Shown: one piece after another, positions 8,085 through 22,172 of the stretch
How positions within the stretch are numbered: position 1 is the first letter of the stretch
Layout of the letters: every line of letters begins with the position of its first letter
NCBI RefSeq assembly: GCF_026712245.1
Contig: NZ_JAPPUY010000002.1
Span: forward strand, 744,001 to 808,000
DNA from: Roseateles hydrophilus
GTDB lineage: Bacteria > Pseudomonadota > Gammaproteobacteria > Burkholderiales > Burkholderiaceae_C
DNA: 64,000 nt
Reading direction: 5' to 3'
Translations under genes and position numbers: made by a program
The notes under the pieces: model-generated
The model's database searches: none
What the model saw: only the letters and a program-made list of their open reading frames with translations
What the model was told of the DNA's origin: nothing

Positions 8085-9035
8085 TCAGTCCAGCTTGGCG
8101 TTGGAGCGCTTGACGACCTCGGCCCAGCGCTTGGTCTCGGCGCTGACGAACTGGCCAAAGGCGTCGCCATAGAGGTTGGGCGTTTCGGCGCCCAGGCCGT
8201 TCCAGAGCGTGCGGATCTCGTCAGTGGCGAACACCTTGCGCAGCTCGGCCTGCATCGCGGCGATGGCCTCACGCGGCGTGCCCTTGGGCGCCCACAGGCC
8301 ATACCAGGTGGCCACCTCGTAGCCGGGCACGCCGGCCTCGGCCGCGGTGGGCACGTCGGGGAAGCCCACGGCGCGCTTGCTACCGGCCACAGCCAGCGCC
8401 TTGACGCGGCCGGCCTTGATGTGGGCGGCTGAGGAGCCCAGGCCGTCGAACATCAGGTCCACCTGGCCCGCGATCAGGTCCTGCAGCGCCGGGCCGGCGC
8501 CGCGGTAGGGGATGTGGGTGATGAAGGTCTTGGTGTGCAGCTTGAACAGCTCGCCCGCGAGGTGGTGCGAGGTGCCGTTGCCGGCCGAGCCGTAGTTCAG
8601 CCGCCCGGGCTTGGCCCGCACGTCGGCAAGAAAGCCCTTGAGGTCGGTCACGGGCACCTTGCCGGGGTGAACGACGATGACCTGCGGCACGCTGGCCAGC
8701 AGGGCCACGGGGATGAAGTCTTCTTCCAGCCGGTACTCCAGCCGCGGGTACATGGCCGGTGCGATGGTGTGGTGCACCGCGCCCATGAAGAAGTTCGTGC
8801 CGTCTGGCGCCAGCTTTGCAGCCAGCCCGGCGCCCACCGTGCCGCCGGCACCGCCCTTGTTGTCGATCAGCACCTGCCGTCCCATCTGGCGCGTCAGGGC
8901 CGCCGTCAGCGGGCGGGCGAAGGCGTCCGTGCCACCCCCGGCCGGGAAGGGCACGATCCAGGTGTGGGGCTTGGCACCCTGGGCCTGGGCCAGCCAGGGG
9001 CTCAACATCAGGGGCAGCAGCACGCGGCGCTTCAT
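8085..9035 (-). CDS. Tripartite tricarboxylate transporter substrate-binding protein (Bug family)
   Basis: A 316-residue periplasmic binding protein with a cleavable signal (MKRRVLLPLMLSPWLAQAQG). Bug/TctC landmarks: TWIVPFPAGGGTDAFARPL, the GGAGGTVGA loop, YGSAGNGTSHHLAGELF and PYRGAGPALQDLIAGQVDLMF. It captures a carboxylate for a TctAB-type permease; no permease is encoded nearby, as is common for the expanded Bug families of Burkholderiales. Its stop lies 6 bp before the start of the malonyl-CoA synthetase, so malonate or a similar diacid is a reasonable guess for the ligand. Confidence 0.9.
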   Translation of the reverse strand: MKRRVLLPLMLSPWLAQAQGAKPHTWIVPFPAGGGTDAFARPLTAALTRQMGRQVLIDNKGGAGGTVGAGLAAKLAPDGTNFFMGAVHHTIAPAMYPRLEYRLEEDFIPVALLASVPQVIVVHPGKVPVTDLKGFLADVRAKPGRLNYGSAGNGTSHHLAGELFKLHTKTFITHIPYRGAGPALQDLIAGQVDLMFDGLGSSAAHIKAGRVKALAVAGSKRAVGFPDVPTAAEAGVPGYEVATWYGLWAPKGTPREAIAAMQAELRKVFATDEIRTLWNGLGAETPNLYGDAFGQFVSAETKRWAEVVKRSNAKLD

Positions 9036-9148
9036 CGGGTTGTCTCCGGTGGTTTTGTGCGCGCGATTATGGGGAGCTGCCCGGGCTTGGGCGTCAGGGT
9101 TTGCCGGCCGGTGCTGCGCGCGTTCGAGGGCGCGTGACCGGGGCGGGC

Positions 9149-9658
9149 TCAGTTCGCTTCAGGCAGCTTCAGCCAGCGCTGCAGGCGGGTGCGCAGCGCG
9201 ACAAAGTCCAGCGGCTTGGTGAGGTGCTCGTCCATGCCGGCTTCCATGCTGGCGGCGACGTCGGCATCCAGCGCGTGGGCGGTCAGCGCGAGGATGGGAA
9301 AGGCGGGCAGCGTGCCCGCGCGCTGCTGCGCACGCAGGCGGCGGGCACATTCCAGGCCGTCCATGCCGGGCATCTGGATGTCCATCAGCACGAGGTCGGG
9401 GGCGGCTTGCTCGCAGGCGGCCAGGGCCTCGATGCCGTTCTTGGCCAGCCGTGACTGCACACCCATCAGCGCAAGGAACTCCAGCGCAACGACCTGGTTG
9501 ATGTGGTTGTCTTCGACCAGCAGCACCTGAGCCAAGCGCGGCGCAGGCGCGTAGTCATCGCCGTCCGGCTGTGGCGCGCCGGTGTCAGCATCACCGGCTG
9601 CAGCGGCCAGCCAGCACGGTAGCGGGGGCACTTGGTTGAGTTGCCTAGCGTTGTCCAT
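9149..9658 (-). CDS. Stand-alone response regulator receiver protein
   Basis: A 169-residue protein: about 40 residues of low-complexity N-terminus, then one receiver domain (residues 42-165) of the type found at the end of hybrid kinases. Motifs: VLLVEDNHINQVVALEFL, phospho-acceptor in LVLMDIQMPGMDG, LALTAHALD and EHLTKPLD. No output domain. It may be a shuttle receiver for a hybrid kinase encoded elsewhere; no kinase is adjacent. It diverges from the uvrA gene across about 200 bp that hold a pair of repeats. Confidence 0.88.
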   Translation of the reverse strand: MDNARQLNQVPPLPCWLAAAAGDADTGAPQPDGDDYAPAPRLAQVLLVEDNHINQVVALEFLALMGVQSRLAKNGIEALAACEQAAPDLVLMDIQMPGMDGLECARRLRAQQRAGTLPAFPILALTAHALDADVAASMEAGMDEHLTKPLDFVALRTRLQRWLKLPEAN

Positions 9659-9743
9659 CCCATGTCCTTGATTTGCACTTTGTTCTTATGTCCCCCGGTA
9701 GGGGGTGGGCGATTGTTGCCGCAGGCGCTGCTGCGGTGCAACC

Positions 9744-9821
9744 ACAGGTCTTGTCAATTTCACCCAGCCTTGGCCCCACACGTAGGCTGGCGGGCGCATG
9801 CGTGCTGACAGTTCTTGTCAG
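9744..9821. promoter_or_regulatory. Paired 13-bp repeats, one inside a palindrome, upstream of uvrA
   Basis: The sequence ACAGKTCTTGTCA occurs twice in the same orientation, at 9744-9756 (G at the K position) and 9808-9820 (T). The second copy sits inside a perfect 6-5-6 inverted repeat, CTGACAGTTCTTGTCAG (9805-9821), ending 44 bp before the uvrA ATG. It is not a LexA box of the CTGT-N8-ACAG kind. Position and repetition suggest an operator in the divergent receiver/uvrA promoter region; the regulator is unknown. Confidence 0.45.
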
Positions 9822-9865
9822 GGGCATCCCTACACTGCTGGCCTCCTACGTTTTGGCCCCCTCCC

Positions 9866-15493
<5,628 letters not shown>

Positions 15494-15496
15494 GGA

Positions 15497-15517
15497 CGCT
15501 TCGGCTTTTCCGAAGCG
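15497..15517 (+). terminator. Stem-loop after uvrA
   Basis: A perfect 8-bp stem CGCTTCGG / CCGAAGCG with a 5-nt CTTTT loop begins a few bases after the uvrA stop codon. It has no T-run, so it is at best a weak intrinsic terminator or an mRNA 3'-end stabiliser. Confidence 0.4.
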
Positions 15518-15594
15518 GCGCTGCGAGCCCTGCTGCTGTCCCGGCCTGCCCGGCCCGCGCACACTGCGGCCTCTGTCATACGAAAGGGTTGGCC

Positions 15595-15981
15595 ATGATC
15601 TTGCTGGGATGGGCGCTGGTGTTGCTGTTGCTGGCGCTGTGGAGCGGGCTGGTGTGGGCGGGCACGGCCCTGCTGGCCGTGGTGCTGGACAAGGCCGGCG
15701 CGATGGGCGCGGGCGACTGGAGCCTGCCGGAGCCGGTGGCCGCCTGGCTGCCGCCCTGGGCCGCCGAATGGCTGGCCGGCACGCTGGAGAACCTGACGCC
15801 GCAGCTGCAGTGGCTGGCGGGCCTGCTGCCGTCGCTGTCGGGCGGTGCGGTCTGGGTGGGCTGGCTGGTGTGGGGCCTGGGGGCGCTCGCGCTGCTGGCC
15901 GCCGGGCTGGCCGTGCATGTGGGCGTGGCGCTGTGGCGCAAGTCGGTCGCGTCGACGCGGCCGAGCCTGGTGACGCCGTGA
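15595..15981 (+). CDS. Small two-helix membrane protein of unknown function
   Basis: A 128-residue protein with two strong membrane segments, residues about 2-30 (ILLGWALVLLLLALWSGLVW onward) and about 82-108 (VWVGWLVWGLGALALLAAGL), separated by a Trp/Pro/Leu-rich loop (residues about 40-75) that should face the periplasm. AAAGGG at 15583-15588 serves as a ribosome site for the ATG at 15595. No family recognised. It lies between uvrA and the peptidase gene on the same strand, about 100 bp from the former. Confidence 0.65.
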   Translation: MILLGWALVLLLLALWSGLVWAGTALLAVVLDKAGAMGAGDWSLPEPVAAWLPPWAAEWLAGTLENLTPQLQWLAGLLPSLSGGAVWVGWLVWGLGALALLAAGLAVHVGVALWRKSVASTRPSLVTP

Positions 15982-15989
15982 CCAACGGC

Positions 15990-16023
15990 GGGGCGGCGGT
16001 GCTTTCCTAGAATTCGCCGCCCC
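15990..16023. promoter_or_regulatory. Inverted repeat enclosing a TAGAAT -10-like hexamer
   Basis: GGGGCGGCG (15990-15998) and CGCCGCCCC (16015-16023) form a perfect 9-bp inverted repeat around a 16-bp spacer that contains TAGAAT (16008-16013), 41 bp before the peptidase start. It could be an operator overlapping the promoter, or a stem-loop in a transcript reading through from upstream. No convincing -35 is seen. Confidence 0.35.
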
Positions 16024-16054
16024 TCACCCCAGGGGGCACATTGAGGAGACCCCC

Positions 16055-18706
16055 TTGAAGCTCGTGACCTTCGCTGCCATCGGCAGCCTGGCCCTGGTGC
16101 TGGCCGTGTCGGCCGCCGGCCCGCTGCAGGCGCAGACCGCGCCCGCCGCCACCCCCACGCTGGAGCAGATCTTCCGCGCCCAGCCCTACCGAAACGATCC
16201 CGCCAAGGACGCCGCCTTCAGCCGCAGCGGCCGCTACCTGGCCTGGCTGTGGAGCCCCTTCGGCGAGCCCGGCAGCGACCTCTGGGTGCACGACACCCGC
16301 ACGGGCAAGACCACGCGCATCACGTCACCCGCTGTCATGGCGGCTTTCGATGCGCCGGAAGACCTGGCCCGCTTCGACAAGAAGCTGCAGCAGCGCAACA
16401 CCGAATACGCCGAGCGCCAGGCGCGCGAAGTGGCGCAGCAGGCCTACCTGCGCGGCGAGCCGGTGGACCTGTCGCAGTGGGAAACCGCGGCGCTGGCCGT
16501 CGTGAAGCAGGAGCTGGCCGACAAAAAGGCCAAGGAGGACGCGCAGAAGGCTGCCGAGAAGGCCGAGGCTGACGCCGAGAAGCATGCCGCCGCCGTGCTG
16601 GCCGCGCAGCGTGCGGGCAAGCCCATCCCGGCGGCGCCCGCCGCGTCTGCCGCCGACAAGAAGGCTGAGGACAAGCCCCGCGAGCTGTGGGAGCTGCGTG
16701 ATGAGCTGAAGAAGAAGCAGGCCCGCGACAAACTCAAGCCCACCGACCTCTACCCCGGTGCGGCGCAGTTCGCGTGGGCGCGCAAGGCCGACGAGCTGGT
16801 GTTCCAGTACCGCGGCGGGCTGTACCGCTGGAAGGCCGGCGATGCCGCGCCGGTGCAGGTGGTGGCCACGCAGCGCGACCTGCGCCTGGTGGGCTACACG
16901 GCCGATGACACGGCGGTGCTGTTTGCCGACGAGACCCGCGTGCTGCGGGCCGGGCTGCGGCAGCCGGGCGTGCAGGTGGTCAACCGCGAGCTCATCCATC
17001 CGGATGACGAGCAGAAGAAATACAAGATCGCCGAGACCGTGGTCAGCGAGGACGGCCGCTGGATGTCGCTGGTGGCGCGTGCGCCGGCCCGCGGTGCCGA
17101 TGACAAGGCCCCGACGCCCGCCGGCCGGCAGGTGGAGATCATGAGCTACGGCGAGCGCTGGGCCACGGCCAAGAAGGTGCCGCGCGAGGTGTCGGACGAC
17201 AAGCGCAGCGTGCCGCCCATGGCGCTGTACATCCGCCAGGTGCCCGCCGTCGGCGAGGCGCCGCGCCAGCAGCCGGCGCCGGTGTTCACGAACAACGGCG
17301 GCGATGTGTGGTTCGAGATGAGCGACGTGGCCTGGGCCCGCGACGGCAGCCGCTACGCGTTCACGACCTGGGAGCGCGAGAAGGAACTGCTGCGCGTCTA
17401 CATCGGCAGCGCCAGCGAGAGCGCCAAGCCGACGCTGGTGCTCGAGCGGCGCGGTGATGTGGGCCACGAGGTGGTCAACGTCATCAAGCCGCGCTTCACG
17501 CCGGACGGCAAGACGCTGGTGCTCGTGCTGGACGAGGCCGGCTGGCGCCAGCCCTACGCCATCGACGTGGCCACACAGGCGCTGCGGCCGCTGGTGAAGG
17601 GCGCGTTCGAGGCGCACCAAATCGCCGGCTTCACGGCCGACAGCAAGGCGCTGTTCGTGCTGGCCAATCAGGGCGACACGGCGGCCATGAACCTGCTGCG
17701 CGTGGACATGGCCAGCGGTGCCACGCTGGCGCTGGGCGCGGCCGGCGAGTTCCACCGCGCGGCGGCGGCGTCCGAGGACGGCCGCTGGGTGGCTGCCAAC
17801 GCCGGCAACTGGGCGCAGCGCCCCGAGCTCAAGCTGCTGGCCACCGACGGCAAGGCCGCTGCGCGCACGCTGACCGACAGCACCGACAAGGCCTGGAACG
17901 ACCTGAAGCTGCTGCAGCCCGAGCGCTTGGCCTACACCAACCGTCACGGTGACCGCATCGAGGCCTATATGTTCAAGCCCGCCGGCTGGCAGGCCACGGA
18001 CAAGCGGCCTGCCGTCGTCTACGTCTACGGCGGCCCGCTGAACGACCGCCACATCGTCGAGGTGGACAGCTTCCAGAACACGGCCTACCTGTTCGGCCAG
18101 TACATGGCGGCGAAGCATGGGTTCGTGACCATCGCGGTGGACCCGCGCGGCCACAGCAACTACGGGCGCAAGTTCTCCGGCGCCAACTGGGAGCGCCCCG
18201 GCGAGCCGCAGAGCGAGGACCTGGAAGACCTCGTCAAGCAGCTACCCGGCTACGGCGTGGACGCAGCCCGCGTGGGCCTGAACGGCTGGAGCTTCGGCGG
18301 CTTCCAGACCCAGTACACGATGTTCACCCGCCCCGACCTGTTCGCCGCCGGCATTGCCGGTGCCGGCCCGACGGAATGGGAGAACTACAACAGCTGGTAC
18401 AGCGGCCGCACCATCGGCAAGGTCGACCGGACCAAGCCCGTGCTGCGCAAGCATTCGCTGCTGCCGCTGGCCAAGGGCCTGCGCAAGCCGCTGCTGCTGG
18501 TGCACGGCATGCAGGACCCCAACGTGCTGTACCAGGACACGGTCAACGTCTACCGCGAGCTGCTGGACGCCGGCAAGGACGCGCTCGTGGAGCTCTACCT
18601 CGACCCCGACGGCGCGCACGCCATGGGCGGCGTCGTCAAGCCGGCCGGCTGGCACCGCAAGTACGAGGCCTTCTGGTTGAGAACGCTGGGGCGCACCGCG
18701 CCGTGA
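16055..18706 (+). CDS. S9 family (prolyl oligopeptidase-type) exported serine peptidase
   Basis: An 883-residue secreted peptidase. TTG start with GAGGAG 7 bp upstream, then a signal peptide ending near AAGPLQAQ. Residues about 40-620 form a beta-propeller-like region; the alpha/beta-hydrolase domain carries catalytic Ser about 746 in GWSFGGF, Asp about 821 in HGMQDPNV and His about 856 in DGAHAMGG. It should cleave peptides in the periplasm. Oddity: residues about 100-235 hold a charged Ala/Lys/Glu-rich segment, probably coiled coil (around ADKKAKEDAQKAAEKAEADA), inserted in the early propeller. A strong hairpin terminator follows the stop. Confidence 0.92.
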   Translation: MKLVTFAAIGSLALVLAVSAAGPLQAQTAPAATPTLEQIFRAQPYRNDPAKDAAFSRSGRYLAWLWSPFGEPGSDLWVHDTRTGKTTRITSPAVMAAFDAPEDLARFDKKLQQRNTEYAERQAREVAQQAYLRGEPVDLSQWETAALAVVKQELADKKAKEDAQKAAEKAEADAEKHAAAVLAAQRAGKPIPAAPAASAADKKAEDKPRELWELRDELKKKQARDKLKPTDLYPGAAQFAWARKADELVFQYRGGLYRWKAGDAAPVQVVATQRDLRLVGYTADDTAVLFADETRVLRAGLRQPGVQVVNRELIHPDDEQKKYKIAETVVSEDGRWMSLVARAPARGADDKAPTPAGRQVEIMSYGERWATAKKVPREVSDDKRSVPPMALYIRQVPAVGEAPRQQPAPVFTNNGGDVWFEMSDVAWARDGSRYAFTTWEREKELLRVYIGSASESAKPTLVLERRGDVGHEVVNVIKPRFTPDGKTLVLVLDEAGWRQPYAIDVATQALRPLVKGAFEAHQIAGFTADSKALFVLANQGDTAAMNLLRVDMASGATLALGAAGEFHRAAAASEDGRWVAANAGNWAQRPELKLLATDGKAAARTLTDSTDKAWNDLKLLQPERLAYTNRHGDRIEAYMFKPAGWQATDKRPAVVYVYGGPLNDRHIVEVDSFQNTAYLFGQYMAAKHGFVTIAVDPRGHSNYGRKFSGANWERPGEPQSEDLEDLVKQLPGYGVDAARVGLNGWSFGGFQTQYTMFTRPDLFAAGIAGAGPTEWENYNSWYSGRTIGKVDRTKPVLRKHSLLPLAKGLRKPLLLVHGMQDPNVLYQDTVNVYRELLDAGKDALVELYLDPDGAHAMGGVVKPAGWHRKYEAFWLRTLGRTAP

Positions 18707-18711
18707 GCATG

Positions 18712-18740
18712 AAAAAGGGCGCCCGAAGGCGCCCTTTTTT
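18712..18740. terminator. Bidirectional intrinsic terminator
   Basis: A-run, GGGCGCC stem (18717-18723), CGAA loop, GGCGCCC (18728-18734) and a run of six T. The flanking A and T tracts make it work in both directions, matching its place between the convergent S9 peptidase and PEP-CTERM genes. Confidence 0.9.
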
Positions 18741-18753
18741 GGTGTCAGGCTGC

Positions 18754-20283
18754 TCACGCGTTGCGGCGGCGCGCCACGGCGCCGATGAGGCCCAGGCCGC
18801 CCAGCAGCAGCGCATAGGTGCTGGGCTCGGGCACCGGCGCCAGTGCGAACAGCGCGGTGCCGGCATTCAAGCCGTCAGCGCCTTCGGCCGACACGGCCAG
18901 GTAGTGCATGCCGTCCATCGTGAAGGCGGTCAGGCCTTCGGGGGCGATGGCACCGTTCATGGTCAGCAGGCGCACGAAGCTGGTCTTGCTGGGGTCGTTG
19001 ACGTCAATGTCGAACACCGCGACGGTGCCGGTCGTCGTGCGCTCCAGGCCGATGAAGGCGAAGGTCTTGCCGCCGATCTCCAGCAGCGACACGCCCTCGG
19101 GCTCCACGCCCTTGTCGCGGCTGCGGCCATCGTTGTAGAGGCCGGCCAGGTTGGCCTGCACGTCCAGGATGTTGCCGCTGTCGTAGACGAGGTTGCCGTC
19201 GGCATCGCGGATGGAGAAGGAGCGGGCGCCGGCGGCGTAGAGGTCGCCAGCCGACGAGTCCGTGGCGGAGACGCGCAGCGGATCGAGCACGCCCGTGGCG
19301 CCCAGCGATTTGCCGGTGACGCGGTCCTTGTCGTCCTCGCGGAAGTCGCCCTCGTTGGCCATCACGACATAGGTCTTGCTGCCGGACTGGAAGCTCGCCA
19401 TGCCGTCGGGCATGTACAGGCCCTTGGCGGCGACGGTCTGGAAGCTGACCGTGCCGTTGTTGCTGGTGTCGATGGCATTGGCGGCCTGCGAGAAGTCCTT
19501 GGCGCCCAGGCCCACGACCTTGGTGAACTGGCCGCTTTGCAGGTCCAGCACGCCCATGGCGTTGGCTTCCTGCAGGCTGACGTAGGCCTGCGTGCCAGCC
19601 TTGTTGACGGTGATGTACTCGGGCTCGAAGTCCATGCCCGTGCCGGTGCGGATGTGGCTGCCGGTTTGGGCCACGCCGGCCAGCGTCGCGGTGGCCGTGA
19701 CCGTGCGGCTGGCGACGTCGATGATGCTGACGCTGCCGACCGGATCATTGGCGCTGCTGCCGAACACCTGCGGCACGCTGGTGCCGATGCGGGCGCCATA
19801 GGTGCTGGGCGTGCCTTCGTTGGCCACCAGCAGGCGGCTGCCATCCGGCGTGAAGGTCAGCATGTCGGGCAGGGCGCCGACGGTGATGTTGTTGGTGCCG
19901 GCGAGCAGGCTGCGGCTGGTGGTGTCGTACAGCTGCACGAGGCCCGGCTGGGTGCGGTCGCTGGCCTCGATGGCGAAGGCGGCCACGCCGTTCTTGATGG
20001 CCACGCTGTTGATGGAACCCCAGGCGCGGGTGTCGATGAAGCTCAGCGACGCGCCGGTGCGGGCGTCCAGCACGTTGACACCGCTGACGCCGGAGACCCA
20101 CAGCGTTTTGGTCGTGGCGTCAAAGGCGACGATCTCGGACAGGAAACCTGCGGGCGTGCCGGCATGGGTGACGCCCCACAGTTGCTGGGCGTTGTCGAGC
20201 AGGCTGGCCGCCCCGGCGGTGCTGGCGCCCAGCGAGAAGGCGAGGGCGGCACTCAGGGCGTGGAACAGGCGGGTGGGCTTCAT
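18754..20283 (-). CDS. PEP-CTERM exported protein with choice-of-anchor I domain
   Basis: A 509-residue exported protein. Signal peptide MKPTRLFHALSAALAFSLG to about residue 25, then a long repeat-rich region of the choice-of-anchor I type, related to putative secreted phosphatase/esterase-like propellers (LPDMLTFTPDGSRLLVANEG, VMANEGDFRE, GVEPEGVSLLEIGG). The C-terminus is a classic PEP-CTERM sorting tail: VPEPSTYALLLGG, hydrophobic helix, then RRRNA. Such tails are processed by exosortase in bacteria that make exopolysaccharide; no exosortase is in the window. The start at 20283 is the first Met with a proper signal peptide; longer in-frame extensions lack one. Confidence 0.9.
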   Translation of the reverse strand: MKPTRLFHALSAALAFSLGASTAGAASLLDNAQQLWGVTHAGTPAGFLSEIVAFDATTKTLWVSGVSGVNVLDARTGASLSFIDTRAWGSINSVAIKNGVAAFAIEASDRTQPGLVQLYDTTSRSLLAGTNNITVGALPDMLTFTPDGSRLLVANEGTPSTYGARIGTSVPQVFGSSANDPVGSVSIIDVASRTVTATATLAGVAQTGSHIRTGTGMDFEPEYITVNKAGTQAYVSLQEANAMGVLDLQSGQFTKVVGLGAKDFSQAANAIDTSNNGTVSFQTVAAKGLYMPDGMASFQSGSKTYVVMANEGDFREDDKDRVTGKSLGATGVLDPLRVSATDSSAGDLYAAGARSFSIRDADGNLVYDSGNILDVQANLAGLYNDGRSRDKGVEPEGVSLLEIGGKTFAFIGLERTTTGTVAVFDIDVNDPSKTSFVRLLTMNGAIAPEGLTAFTMDGMHYLAVSAEGADGLNAGTALFALAPVPEPSTYALLLGGLGLIGAVARRRNA

Positions 20284-20577
20284 GGCGAGGGTGCGGACAG
20301 AGGTGGGCGAAACCGCGCATGCTCTGGCGGCGGTGTGACGATCTCGTGACGCGCGATGCGCACCCCCCGGAATCAGCGGGCGCGCACGGCTGTGGAATAG
20401 CACCGCATGTGCGAGGGTTTTGCCGCACAAATCACGGCGGCGTCGCGCGGATGCACCGCTCAGAATGTGCGGGCGCAAGCATTTCTGATGAAATTTCCAA
20501 CCGTTTGCAGCGGTCGGCTTGAGGCCTGTGGATCTCGCTGCAGTTGGCCGCCCTTTCTTTCACCTGAGGCAGGTTCC

Positions 20578-22134
20578 ATGAACTTCTTGTCCAACATGCG
20601 CATCGGGCAGCGGCTGATGGCGGGCTTTGCCGTCGTCATTGCCTGCCTGGTCGCCATGGCTGTGCTGGGCTATGTCGGCATTCAGTCGCTCAATGGCGAG
20701 ATCACGCAGCTCGTCGGCAAGGATTACAAGACGGTGGCCCTGGCCAACCGCGCCAAGGCCGAGGTGGGGGATGCGTCGCGCAGCATGATGACGACGCTCA
20801 TCATGACGGGCGAGGAGCAGATCAAGAAGGAGTTGGACAACGTCGCTACGTTGATGGCTTCGCACGAGAAGACCATGGCCGAGCTGGAGCCGCTGCTGAC
20901 CGACGAAGCCGGCATCGAGGCGATGAAGGCCGTCAGGGAGGCGCGGGCAAAGTTCCTGCCGGCCCAGGTGGCGTTCGTGAAGACGGTGGCTTCGGGCGAT
21001 ACCGAGGGCGCGCCGCTGAAGTACCAGTTCTCGGTGCGCGCGGCCCAGGCCCGCTACATCGCGTCGCTGGACAAGCTGGTGGAGCTGCGCAATGCCGCGA
21101 TGGATGAGGCCGGGCTGCAGTCCAACCGCGTGGCCGACAAGACCAAGCTGTTGCTGGCGGCGCTGGCGGTGGCCGCCGTGGCGGCGAGCGTGCTGACCGG
21201 CGTGCTGATCACGCGCGGCATCGTGGTGCCGCTGCGCGGTGCCGTGAGCCTGGCCCGCAAGGTGGCCTCAGGCAACCTGACCAGCCAGATCGAGGTGCGC
21301 GGCCGCGATGAGACGGGCGAGTTGCTGGCGGCGTTGTCGGAGATGAACGAGAGCCTCAAGGGCATCGTCGGCCGCGTGCGTGAGGGGACGGAGTCCATCG
21401 CCTCGGCGTCCAGCGAGATTGCCAGCGGCAACCTGGACCTGTCGGTGCGCACCGAGGCGCAGGCCGCATCGCTGGAGCAGACGCTGTCGGCCATGAAGAC
21501 GCTGACCGACGCAGTGCAGCAAAACGCGCAGAACGCGCAGCAGGCCAACCAGCTGGCACAGGCAGCGTCCACCGTGGCGGCCGAGGGCGGCTCGGTGGTT
21601 GATCAGGTGGTCACCACCATGGGCAGCATCGATGCGTCCAGCAAGAAGATCGTGGACATCATCAGCGTCATCGATGGCATTGCGTTCCAGACCAACATCC
21701 TGGCGCTGAATGCTGCGGTGGAAGCCGCCCGCGCCGGTGAGCAGGGGCGCGGTTTTGCGGTGGTGGCCGGCGAAGTGCGCTCGCTGGCCGGCCGCAGCGC
21801 CGAGGCCGCCAAGGAGATCAAGCGCCTCATCGGCGACTCGGTCGAGAAGGTGGCGCTGGGCAGCGAGCTCGTGGCCAAGGCCGGCACCACCATGCAGGGC
21901 GTGGTGGCCAGCGTGCAACGCATGACCGACATCATGGGCGAGATCACGCACGCCAGCGCTGAGCAGAGCACTGGCATCGAGCGGGTCACGCATACCATCC
22001 ACGACATGGACAAGAGCACCCAGCAGAACGCCGCTCTGGTGGAGCAGGCCGCTGCTGCCGCCGATTCGTTGCGTGCTCAGGCCCAAGGCCTCGAAGAAGT
22101 GGTCAGCCTGTTCCAGCTTGAGGCCTCGCGCTGA
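20578..22134 (+). CDS. Methyl-accepting chemotaxis protein
   Basis: A 518-residue chemoreceptor. TM1 at about 13-35 (LMAGFAVVIACLVAMAVLGY), a four-helix-bundle-type periplasmic sensor region (about 36-195), TM2 about 197-218, HAMP about 219-270, then the long signalling coiled coil with the hairpin tip GIAFQTNILALNAAVEAARA. It should report a ligand to CheA/CheW. The ATG at 20578 gives the usual MRIGQRL leader; upstream in-frame codons add non-family sequence. The C-terminus ends LFQLEASR with no CheR-tether pentapeptide seen. About 290 bp upstream, divergent from the PEP-CTERM gene, holds no clear flagellar-sigma promoter that I could find. Confidence 0.95.
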   Translation: MNFLSNMRIGQRLMAGFAVVIACLVAMAVLGYVGIQSLNGEITQLVGKDYKTVALANRAKAEVGDASRSMMTTLIMTGEEQIKKELDNVATLMASHEKTMAELEPLLTDEAGIEAMKAVREARAKFLPAQVAFVKTVASGDTEGAPLKYQFSVRAAQARYIASLDKLVELRNAAMDEAGLQSNRVADKTKLLLAALAVAAVAASVLTGVLITRGIVVPLRGAVSLARKVASGNLTSQIEVRGRDETGELLAALSEMNESLKGIVGRVREGTESIASASSEIASGNLDLSVRTEAQAASLEQTLSAMKTLTDAVQQNAQNAQQANQLAQAASTVAAEGGSVVDQVVTTMGSIDASSKKIVDIISVIDGIAFQTNILALNAAVEAARAGEQGRGFAVVAGEVRSLAGRSAEAAKEIKRLIGDSVEKVALGSELVAKAGTTMQGVVASVQRMTDIMGEITHASAEQSTGIERVTHTIHDMDKSTQQNAALVEQAAAAADSLRAQAQGLEEVVSLFQLEASR

Positions 22135-22172
22135 GCGAGCCCCTACCCCATTACTCGACCAAGGAGACAGCG

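Noticed and set aside
9805-9821. LexA (SOS) box before uvrA
   Set aside because: The palindrome has a 6-5-6 layout and does not fit CTGT-N8-ACAG, so SOS control is not claimed.
16325-18154. A 609-codon open frame on the minus strand
   Set aside because: Shadow of the S9 peptidase; composition is antisense-like and no motif is seen.
20284-20577. A flagellar-sigma promoter for the chemoreceptor
   Set aside because: No acceptable TAAA-N15-GCCGATAA match was found in this 294-bp gap; it holds nothing else I can support.
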